A stretch of DNA of 64,000 bases from Pseudomonas endophytica (lineage in GTDB: Bacteria; Pseudomonadota; Gammaproteobacteria; Pseudomonadales; Pseudomonadaceae): the NCBI RefSeq assembly GCF_001411475.1, contig NZ_LLWH01000112.1, positions 62,001-126,000 of the forward strand, written 5' to 3'. Position 1 is the stretch's first letter. Every line of letters begins with the position of its first letter. Position numbers and translations under genes: made by a program. The notes beneath the pieces were generated by a model. It saw nothing but the letters and a program-made list of their open reading frames with translations. It did no database searches and was not told the origin of the DNA. Positions 9,242 through 16,317 of this stretch are shown piece by piece.

Positions 9242-10984
9242 ATGGGGTTGTTTAAGCGCAGTCATGCATCTGCGAGTGGATTCGATTGGGCCGGTTTGGG
9301 CTGGCTGTTTCTATTCTTCTGGTACTTTTCCGGCATCACTCAGTTATTGATACTTCTGACGGGCACCTCCGGCTTTTCAGGTTTCCGTCAAGCGTTCGTG
9401 ATGAGCGCCGTCTGGCTGGCGCCGATGTTGATGTTCCCGGCTCGCACCCGAATATTGGCCGCGGTCATTGGCGTGGTGCTATGGGCCTGCTCAATGGCCA
9501 GCTTGGGCTATTTCTTTATCTATCAGCAAGAGTTCTCGCAAAGCGTCATCTTCATCATGTTCGAGTCGAACACCTCTGAAGCTGGCGAATACATGACTCA
9601 ATACTTCGCTTGGTGGATGGTGCTGGCCTTCTTGGCCCACACCGCCTTCGCGGTGTTTCTATGGACGCGTCTGCGCCCGGTATACCTGCCTCGCGCTCAA
9701 GCGTGGCTCGCAGCAGCGGCAGTTTTACTCGCCGTGGTGGGCTACCCGCTGATCAAACAAACCCTTAAACATGACACGTTCGCCTCAGCCTTTGAGAGCT
9801 TTGAAAGCCGAGTCGAACCCGCGGTGCCGTGGCAGATGGTGGTTGCGTATCGTCGCTATCTACAGCAGTTGGACAGCATGCAAGGCATGCTCGCTAGCGC
9901 CAGCAAAATCCCGCCTCTGACTCACCTTAAAGATCAAGAAGCCGGCAAACCCACCACGCTGGTGCTGGTCATTGGTGAATCCACCAACCGGCAACGCATG
10001 AGCCTGTATGGCTACCCGCGTGAAACCACGCCTAACTTGGACAAAATGCGCGATCAACTGGCGATCTTTGACAATGTCATCACGCCGCGTCCTTACACCA
10101 TCGAAGCCTTGCAGCAAGTGTTGACGTTTGCTGACGAAGATAACCCCGACTTGTACCTCAGCACTCCGTCATTGGTCAGTGTGATGAAGCAAGCGGGATA
10201 CAAAACCTTCTGGGTCACCAACCAGCAGACCATGACAAAACGCAACACCATGCTCACCACCTTCTCTGAGCAAGCTGATCAACAGGTCTATCTCAACAAC
10301 AACCGCAACCAAAATGCCCGCCAATACGACGGAGATGTCTTAGCGCCGTTTAATAAAATTCTGGCCGACAGCGCACCGCGCAAACTGATCGTCATTCACC
10401 TGCTCGGCACGCACATGAGTTACCAGTACCGTTATCCGCCCACCTTCAACAAATTCACCGACCGTACCGGTGCTCCTGCTGGGTTGAGCGACGACCAAGT
10501 GCCCACCTACAACAGCTATGACAATGCAGTGCTGTACAACGACTTCGTGGTGTCGAGCCTGATTAAAGACTTCGCTAAAACCGACCCGAATGGCTTTCTG
10601 CTGTATTTGTCCGACCACGGTGAGGACGTGTTCGACTCAGTCGGCCACGACACATTAGGGCGCAATGAATCCAAACCAACTGCGCCGATGTACACCATTC
10701 CATTTATGGTGTGGGCCTCACCCAAGTGGCGCGCAGACCACGCTTGGAACTTCGCTAGCGACTTAAGCCGCCCCTACAGCAGCTCACAGTTCATCCACAC
10801 CTGGGCAGACTTGGCCGGGCTAAGCGCAAAAGAGTTGGATGACAAAAAAAGCCTAGTAAGCGACGCATTTGTGGCGCGTGCGCAACTGATTGGTAACCCG
10901 TACACACGTGCGCAAAAAGCCTTGATCGACTTCAGCTTGATCAAGCCCAAACCGCCTAAGCAACAAACTGCACTTAATCTGTGA
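9242..10984 (+). CDS. Phosphoethanolamine transferase, CptA/EptC-like
   Basis: A 580-residue inner-membrane enzyme with about five N-terminal transmembrane helices (residues ~15-180) and a periplasmic sulfatase-fold domain. The nucleophile region reads VIGESTNRQRMSLYGYPRETTPNLD-like, with Thr following GES. The metal-binding motifs HLLGTH and SDHGED are present. The family transfers phosphoethanolamine from phosphatidylethanolamine to lipopolysaccharide: lipid A for EptA, core heptose for CptA/EptC. The GES-T motif and overall layout resemble the CptA/EptC branch, but the acceptor is not proven. The ATG at 9242 has GGAG 6 nt upstream; the upstream TTG at 9230 is less likely. A strong terminator follows directly. 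Confidence 0.88.
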   Translation: MGLFKRSHASASGFDWAGLGWLFLFFWYFSGITQLLILLTGTSGFSGFRQAFVMSAVWLAPMLMFPARTRILAAVIGVVLWACSMASLGYFFIYQQEFSQSVIFIMFESNTSEAGEYMTQYFAWWMVLAFLAHTAFAVFLWTRLRPVYLPRAQAWLAAAAVLLAVVGYPLIKQTLKHDTFASAFESFESRVEPAVPWQMVVAYRRYLQQLDSMQGMLASASKIPPLTHLKDQEAGKPTTLVLVIGESTNRQRMSLYGYPRETTPNLDKMRDQLAIFDNVITPRPYTIEALQQVLTFADEDNPDLYLSTPSLVSVMKQAGYKTFWVTNQQTMTKRNTMLTTFSEQADQQVYLNNNRNQNARQYDGDVLAPFNKILADSAPRKLIVIHLLGTHMSYQYRYPPTFNKFTDRTGAPAGLSDDQVPTYNSYDNAVLYNDFVVSSLIKDFAKTDPNGFLLYLSDHGEDVFDSVGHDTLGRNESKPTAPMYTIPFMVWASPKWRADHAWNFASDLSRPYSSSQFIHTWADLAGLSAKELDDKKSLVSDAFVARAQLIGNPYTRAQKALIDFSLIKPKPPKQQTALNL

Positions 10985-10989
10985 ACACA

Positions 10990-11019
10990 CAAAGGGGCGC
11001 AACCGGCGCCCCTTTGTTT
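10990..11019 (+). terminator. Rho-independent terminator after the phosphoethanolamine transferase gene
   Basis: A perfect 11-bp GC-rich stem (CAAAGGGGCGC / GCGCCCCTTTG) with a 5-nt loop and a short T-rich tail starts 5 nt after the stop codon. Confidence 0.85.
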
Positions 11020-11046
11020 CTGTCTGCACGGCCGTTTGCGTGGCTG

Positions 11047-11532
11047 TTAGAGCGATTTTTTCCAAAACAACATGCGTCCGTGATTCGGGTCCAACTGCCC
11101 ATCGCTAAACCCAAACTTGCGGTAAGAGCCTTGGGCAACAGGGTTGCCCTCAAGCACTTCGAGGGTGATTTTGCAGCAACCGCGTTCGCGGGCAATGTCT
11201 TCAACCTTATCCAACATTTTTTGGCTTAACCCCAAACCGCGATAGGTATCAACCACCGAGACGTCATGGACGTTAACCAGCGGCTTACCCGCAAATGTAG
11301 AGAAGCCTTCAAAACAGTTCACCAAGCCTGCGGCGTGTCCATCCACAAAAGCCAGCACACTAAACGCATGGGGACGCTTGGCCAATTCGCCAGGCAATTG
11401 CTCCAGCACCTCAACAGGCAGCGCCACCCCGCCACCCATTGGGTCTTGGGCGTAGTGGTTCAACACATCTCTGAGTGCTTGAGCGTGCACCGGGTCTGTA
11501 TAACTTGCTTGTACGATTAACACTTGCGACAT
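11047..11532 (-). CDS. GNAT family N-acetyltransferase
   Basis: A 161-residue single-domain acetyltransferase. The core includes VSVVDTYRGLGLSQKML, matching the acetyl-CoA pyrophosphate loop (Q/RxxGxG/A), followed by ALEVLEGN-like strands and YRKFGFSDG near the C-terminus. Such proteins acetylate amino groups on small molecules or proteins; no substrate can be predicted. It is convergent with the phosphoethanolamine transferase and separated from it by that gene's terminator. Confidence 0.85.
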   Translation of the reverse strand: MSQVLIVQASYTDPVHAQALRDVLNHYAQDPMGGGVALPVEVLEQLPGELAKRPHAFSVLAFVDGHAAGLVNCFEGFSTFAGKPLVNVHDVSVVDTYRGLGLSQKMLDKVEDIARERGCCKITLEVLEGNPVAQGSYRKFGFSDGQLDPNHGRMLFWKKSL

Positions 11533-11614
11533 TGCACATCTTCCATAAGGGCGGGTGTTGTTGACCTAGCCTCAAACCTTAGCGTGCTGGCAGTGGCGCA
11601 AACAAGTACTCAAA

Positions 11615-11944
11615 TCAAATGCGCTCTGGCGGGTCAATGTTCTTCATTATTGCCACTAAGTGAGCGATCAACGCATCCGCATCCTGATAAATGCGGATAT
11701 GACAAAACTGCGCGTTTTCCCGATGGTAGTGCGCTGGATCGACACCCGCGCCACCGGCCATTTTCTGACTAATCAACAGTAAGTCGAAAACACCGGCCTT
11801 TGCATCACGCAACCCTTTCAATGCATCGTTGCCGCGCAAAGGGGCCACGCGGAAGTATCCCGCTTGATTGAGCGCTCTTTCTATTTTTAACGCCTGGTCG
11901 TTATCCGAGTCGGCGATGAGTATTCGTAAAGATTTATTTGGCAT
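11615..11944 (-). CDS. Stand-alone degenerate response-regulator receiver protein
   Basis: A 109-residue protein that starts like a CheY-type receiver (RILIADSDNDQALKIERAL) but stops short of full length. The phosphoacceptor aspartate expected five residues after FD in beta-strand 3 is Ser59 (FDLLLISQKM). The first acidic pocket (D12, D14) is kept, but no switch lysine is evident in the shortened C-terminus. It probably cannot be phosphorylated in the usual way. It lies 109 bp downstream of, and in the same direction as, the BvgS/EvgS-like kinase, so it may modulate that phosphorelay. Function is unknown; the receiver relationship is clear from the N-terminal half. Confidence 0.65.
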   Translation of the reverse strand: MPNKSLRILIADSDNDQALKIERALNQAGYFRVAPLRGNDALKGLRDAKAGVFDLLLISQKMAGGAGVDPAHYHRENAQFCHIRIYQDADALIAHLVAIMKNIDPPERI

Positions 11945-12053
11945 GATGGTGCCCGTCGTCTGGTTTTATTGTGCTTAAACGCTTAGCAAAACAGCCCGTC
12001 GTAACGACAAATCGCGCGATTGTGTACACCTCATAAAATAATTTTTCTACAAA

Positions 12054-15000
12054 TTAAAACGAGTGCTCTTCCTTCAGATAGACCATAAGCGCCTCACCAA
12101 AGTGCTCCATCTCCGAATGCAGTGCATCAACACAGGCCGTGATTAACGGCGGATCTGCCCGTACGCATGCGGCTTCAAGTTGCTCACAACAGCGCACTAA
12201 CGCTTTAGCGTTGACCAGTGCAACCCCACCTTTAATCTTATGTGCCAGTGCTGCCAACCCTTCAACATCGTCACTCACAAACAGCTGAATCAAGCGCACA
12301 AGGTCTTGACTGTTACTCGCGGCTAAATCAGTGAGCAGTTGCTGCACCTGTAGGTCATCGCACTGCGCCAATTGTTTGAGGTAGGCCAGATCAATGTCAT
12401 CGCGCTTATCTGAAACAGGCTCGGCACAAGCCATGTGTGATGACCCTGACGTCCCGGCGGCTAGACAAACGTTTAAGTCCTGCAAGCTGATTGGCTTAAA
12501 CAGACACTGATCCATACCGGCTTGTAGGCAGCGCTCAACTTCTTCGGGCTGCGCATTGGCCGTTAAACCGACGACATGACACGGTTCAAGCGCTCGTTCA
12601 GCCTCGTCGCGACGGATAGCGCGGACCAAGTCATAGCCATTCATAACGGGCATGTTGCAATCGGTAATGACCACCTCAAACCTACCTGCGCGCCATGCAG
12701 CAAACCCTTGGGCGCCATTTTCGGCATCTTGAACGCGGTGCCCCAGATAACTCAACTGCTGGGCAAGCAACAGCCGGTTGGCCGGGTAATCATCCACCAC
12801 TAACACGCTCAGCGAACGCGGCAGAGCCAAACTGTCAGCCTCGACAACCGGCTGCCCAGCGTCAGTTGTACAGCTTGGCTGGTTGAGCGTTATTTCAACC
12901 CGCGTTCCCTTTGACAACTGACTGCTCAAATGAATCGTGCCGCCCATCATTTCGCACAGCGTGCGACAAATCACCAACCCAAGCCCTGAACCGCTGCGCG
13001 CCGACTGGCTGTTATTGCTGGCCTGAACAAACGGACTAAAAAGCCGACGCTGATCCTGCTCGCTAATCCCAACACCCGTGTCCTCAACGATGATGCCAAT
13101 CTGCACCTGCGCCCCATCAGCATCGGGCTGCACGGATAACGTCAACCGCACCTCGCCCTGATCGGTGAACTTGATGGCATTACTCATTACATTGGAAATA
13201 ATTTGTTTGAAGCGCATAGGGTCGATCAGGACGTCGACAATCGCTGCCGACGCAGATTTTTCATAAACCAAGCTCAGATGTTTATGCCGCGCCAAGCCAT
13301 CAAACATGCGCATGACCGACGTCACCAAGCCCTCAACATTAGCGGGCTTAGGGCTTAATGACAGATGCCCGGACTCAATGCGTGCGATGTCTAGAATGTC
13401 GCCAATTAAATCCAGCAACTCGCGTGCAGCACTGGACGCCACCTCAATTGCCAAGCGATCCATTACACCCTGATCGGCTTTTTTCATCGCCAACTCAAGC
13501 ATCCCGATCACCGCATTCATAGGCGTGCGGATTTCATGACTCATGGTCGCTAAAAATGTCGTTTTGGCGCGGTTCGCTTCGTCTGCACGTTGTTTGGCCA
13601 TTTGCAGTTGCTCTAACAATTGCTGGCGCTTGGCTATAGATCTGCGCAAGTAGGCAATCCACCCCAGCGCTACCAACAGCAGGGCCGCCGCAATAGCAAA
13701 GCCTTGGAGAATCGCCGCCCGATTACGCAACCAGTAACTGTCACCTTCACGCGAATCATCGCGCCAACGGCTGGTCAGCACGCTCATGTCCTCAGGGGTA
13801 ATGCTGCGTAACGCCTTGTCCAGAATTGAATTGAGCTCGGGTTCATCATGGGCAGTGGCAAAACCAATCTGCGCCGGCTGAGTACCGATCGTACTGGTGA
13901 TGTGCAACTGCTCACTAAAACGTTGCGAAATCATATAGCTCGCACTAATCAGCGCATTGATGGCGCCATCCGCTTTACCTTCAACCACCCACTTCATGGC
14001 CTCGGCGGCATTGTCTGCTTCAAGCAACTGAATACGCGGATAGTGTTGCGACACAAACGCTCGAAGTACATTACCGCGCACCAGCACCAAACGCTTATCA
14101 GCCATCTCATCCAAGGTACGAGGGCCTTCAGGAAGGGAGCGCGTGACCAGCACAAAAGGGGTCGTCAGATAAGGCCGGGTAAACAGTAACTGCGACGCTC
14201 GATCAGTACTGGGGGTAAAGGCGCCGATGACGTCGGCTTTGCCGTTGCTCACCAGCCCAATCAGGTCCTGCACCGAGTTGCCTTTAACTGCCTCAAACTC
14301 GATACCGGTACGGGCGCTAATCGCAAACAGGACATCAGCGCTCACGCCTTTAAATACGCCTTGATCGTCAATAAAGGACAGTGGTCGGTATTGATCATTG
14401 ATTGCCACCCGTAGGCGCGGATGCTCAGCCAACCAACGCTGCTCATTAGGCGTCAGGCTCAGGCGTGAATGGCTACCCACTTGCGCACCTTCTGAGCTCC
14501 AGCGACGCAAAATCGTGATCTTCTCACTGGCCGGTATCACCGCCAGGGCGGTATTGATAATACTCAGCAACCGGGGGTTGCCCCGCTGCAGCGCAAACGA
14601 AAAAGGCCTTACTTCAATGCGCGAGAAATCAGCCAACTGCACGTTGTTGAGATAGTTTTTGTTGATGAGGTAGTTGGCGCTGATGAAATCACCGAGGTAC
14701 GCATCAGCCTGACCAAACGCAACAGCGCCAATAGCACTCAATGTCGAGGGATACAACTGCAGAACCGCTTTGGGATAAAACGCCTTGACGTTTTGTGGCG
14801 GTAAATAGTGATCGAGCATGGCCAAGCGTTTGCCTGCCAGATCGGCTGGCAACGCCTGTTGGTCACCCCTGCGGGTCACCAGCGTCGGCGAATCGTCGGC
14901 ATAAGCTTGGCTCAACACTAAATCGCGATCTTGCGCTTCAAACCCATTGGCGCTACTTAGCAGGTCTAATTCGCCACGCTTAAGTGCGTCTATCGCCAGC

Positions 15001-15323
15001 GCCCTTGAGGCATAGCGCTTAACGTCAACATTAACCTGCAATAACTCGGACAACAGCTGCACGTAGTCTGCCGTCAGACCTTCAAAGTCCTGATCGTTAC
15101 CCGTCATATCAAAAGGCGCGTAATCAGGTGCTGAAATACCCAAGCGCAAGGTGCCGTGCTGTTTAAGCCATTGCCAGTCTGAGACCTCAAGCTTCACGCT
15201 ATAGGCTTCAACATTTGAACGCCCCAGCAATTGCAACGGCTGCACCGTCGGTTGTGCAACGGCGCAGGGCAAACTCAGCATCAGCAGCATGATTAAAAGC
15301 CCCTGACGCACAAGGACATTCAT
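12054..15323 (-). CDS. BvgS/EvgS-like unorthodox hybrid sensor histidine kinase
   Basis: A 1089-residue membrane phosphorelay kinase. Order: signal peptide (1-23), two tandem periplasmic bacterial extracellular solute-binding (Venus flytrap) domains (~55-275 and ~300-520), one transmembrane helix (~538-558), HisKA with H596 in MSHEIRT, an ATPase domain with EDTGVGI and SGSGLGL, a receiver with D888 in ITDCNMP, and a C-terminal Hpt domain with H1028 in AHKIKGG. This is the BvgS/EvgS layout without an obvious PAS domain before HisKA. The phosphate should pass H596 > D888 > H1028 > the partner regulator. It begins immediately after the regulator stop (TAA-ATG adjacent). The ligand of the flytrap domains is unknown. 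Confidence 0.92.
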   Translation of the reverse strand: MNVLVRQGLLIMLLMLSLPCAVAQPTVQPLQLLGRSNVEAYSVKLEVSDWQWLKQHGTLRLGISAPDYAPFDMTGNDQDFEGLTADYVQLLSELLQVNVDVKRYASRALAIDALKRGELDLLSSANGFEAQDRDLVLSQAYADDSPTLVTRRGDQQALPADLAGKRLAMLDHYLPPQNVKAFYPKAVLQLYPSTLSAIGAVAFGQADAYLGDFISANYLINKNYLNNVQLADFSRIEVRPFSFALQRGNPRLLSIINTALAVIPASEKITILRRWSSEGAQVGSHSRLSLTPNEQRWLAEHPRLRVAINDQYRPLSFIDDQGVFKGVSADVLFAISARTGIEFEAVKGNSVQDLIGLVSNGKADVIGAFTPSTDRASQLLFTRPYLTTPFVLVTRSLPEGPRTLDEMADKRLVLVRGNVLRAFVSQHYPRIQLLEADNAAEAMKWVVEGKADGAINALISASYMISQRFSEQLHITSTIGTQPAQIGFATAHDEPELNSILDKALRSITPEDMSVLTSRWRDDSREGDSYWLRNRAAILQGFAIAAALLLVALGWIAYLRRSIAKRQQLLEQLQMAKQRADEANRAKTTFLATMSHEIRTPMNAVIGMLELAMKKADQGVMDRLAIEVASSAARELLDLIGDILDIARIESGHLSLSPKPANVEGLVTSVMRMFDGLARHKHLSLVYEKSASAAIVDVLIDPMRFKQIISNVMSNAIKFTDQGEVRLTLSVQPDADGAQVQIGIIVEDTGVGISEQDQRRLFSPFVQASNNSQSARSGSGLGLVICRTLCEMMGGTIHLSSQLSKGTRVEITLNQPSCTTDAGQPVVEADSLALPRSLSVLVVDDYPANRLLLAQQLSYLGHRVQDAENGAQGFAAWRAGRFEVVITDCNMPVMNGYDLVRAIRRDEAERALEPCHVVGLTANAQPEEVERCLQAGMDQCLFKPISLQDLNVCLAAGTSGSSHMACAEPVSDKRDDIDLAYLKQLAQCDDLQVQQLLTDLAASNSQDLVRLIQLFVSDDVEGLAALAHKIKGGVALVNAKALVRCCEQLEAACVRADPPLITACVDALHSEMEHFGEALMVYLKEEHSF

Positions 15324-15950
15324 TTAAATCAAGCCATTACGTTTAGCAAAATCCGCTAAATACACAACCGATTTAATATTGAGCTTTTCAATTAGACGCG
15401 ACTTATAAGTGCTAATGGTTTTGTCACTCAGGATCATGTCCTGTGCAATCTGTTTGTTACTCGCGCCTCGGGCAAGTTGCTGCAAAATACTCAATTCGCG
15501 TGAAGATAAACGTTCAATCAACTCAAGGTCAGACAACGTTGCATCGCTGTGACGAACCGAACTGATCGCCAGATTCGGGAAGAACGTATAACCGTCCATG
15601 ATGTTTTTGACCGCTCTAATCAACTCACTGAGCTCCTGATCTTTAGTCACGTACCCTGCCGCTCCTGCTTTCATGCAACGCATTGAGTACAGCAACGATG
15701 ATTGAGATGTGAGGATCAAAATGCGGCACTTCAACCCACACGCCCTAATCCGTTTGATCACTTCCAAGCCATCAAGGCCAGGCATGGTGATGTCCAGAAT
15801 AATGAGATCCACCGCGTGCTGACGTGCCAAGTGCACCGTATCAGTTCCATTCATCGCCTCTGCCACGACGTTAAACCCTTGGTTCTCCAAGAGCATTCGT
15901 ACAGCCGCACGGATTAAGGAATGATCATCAGCAATTAAGACGCTATACAT
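15324..15950 (-). CDS. NarL/FixJ (BvgA/EvgA-like) response regulator
   Basis: A 208-residue regulator. The receiver domain has acidic pocket D8/D9, phosphoacceptor D53 (ILDITMPG) and a switch lysine in the YVTKDQEL segment. A LuxR-type helix-turn-helix follows (SSRELSILQQLARGASNKQIAQ). The ATG at 15950 has AGGGGGG about 5 nt upstream; the frame extends to 15974 without benefit. It is the first gene of the operon and the natural partner of the adjoining BvgS/EvgS-like kinase. Inverted TTTCCTA-like heptads about 120 bp upstream suggest autoregulation (inference). The regulon is unknown. Confidence 0.9.
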   Translation of the reverse strand: MYSVLIADDHSLIRAAVRMLLENQGFNVVAEAMNGTDTVHLARQHAVDLIILDITMPGLDGLEVIKRIRACGLKCRILILTSQSSLLYSMRCMKAGAAGYVTKDQELSELIRAVKNIMDGYTFFPNLAISSVRHSDATLSDLELIERLSSRELSILQQLARGASNKQIAQDMILSDKTISTYKSRLIEKLNIKSVVYLADFAKRNGLI

Positions 15951-16067
15951 CTGCCCCCCTGCCAGCACGGTCATAAGCGGAAGTCACGCCAGAACAAACT
16001 ATCTTTTTGGATAGATTTGCGCGTAAAAATCTCACCTTTGACGTTTCAATGAATGACAGAAGAAGTA

Positions 16068-16081
16068 TAGGAGATTTCCTA
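16068..16081. promoter_or_regulatory. Inverted TTTCCTA-type heptads, candidate autoregulatory site
   Basis: TAGGAGATTTCCTA is a near-perfect dyad whose right half is TTTCCTA, the heptad bound by BvgA in Bordetella. It lies about 120 bp upstream of the BvgA-like regulator start. A related dyad, GGGAATTTCCC, is at 16206-16216. Binding is inferred from the family only. Confidence 0.35.
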
Positions 16082-16216
16082 CAAAACCCCTTTGCATCCT
16101 CACCGTAATTTAAACGCACCATACCGATACCCGATTGAAATCCAGCCGCGGATGATCGCTATTCAGTTATCACTTACGAGAAGGGAATTTGATACTTGCC
16201 TTGTAGGGAATTTCCC

Positions 16217-16239
16217 AAGGGGATGAATAACATCCCCTT
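16217..16239 (-). terminator. Hairpin downstream of mgtA
   Basis: A 9-bp perfect stem (AAGGGGATG / CATCCCCTT) with a 5-nt loop. There is no T-run on either side, so function as a terminator is uncertain; it could also be a 3' stability element. Confidence 0.35.
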
Positions 16240-16258
16240 AGGCATTGTCTCGTCGCAC

Positions 16259-16280
16259 CTTCAGGCTCAAAAGCCTGAAG
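16259..16280 (-). terminator. Hairpin immediately downstream of mgtA
   Basis: A 9-bp perfect stem (CTTCAGGCT / AGCCTGAAG) with a 4-nt loop lies about 38 nt after the mgtA stop. It reads toward the second hairpin at 16217. The T content downstream is low. Confidence 0.45.
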
Positions 16281-16317
16281 CCCAATGGCGAGCCGAACCT
16301 GAGCCACTGCGCAGGCT

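Larger units (their letters stand above)
15951..16317. other. Intergenic region between the response regulator and mgtA
   Basis: About 365 bp between the start of the regulator and the end of mgtA. It holds the regulator's promoter, heptad-like dyads at 16068 and 16206, and two hairpins at 16217-16239 and 16259-16280. No small gene was recognised. Confidence 0.5.
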
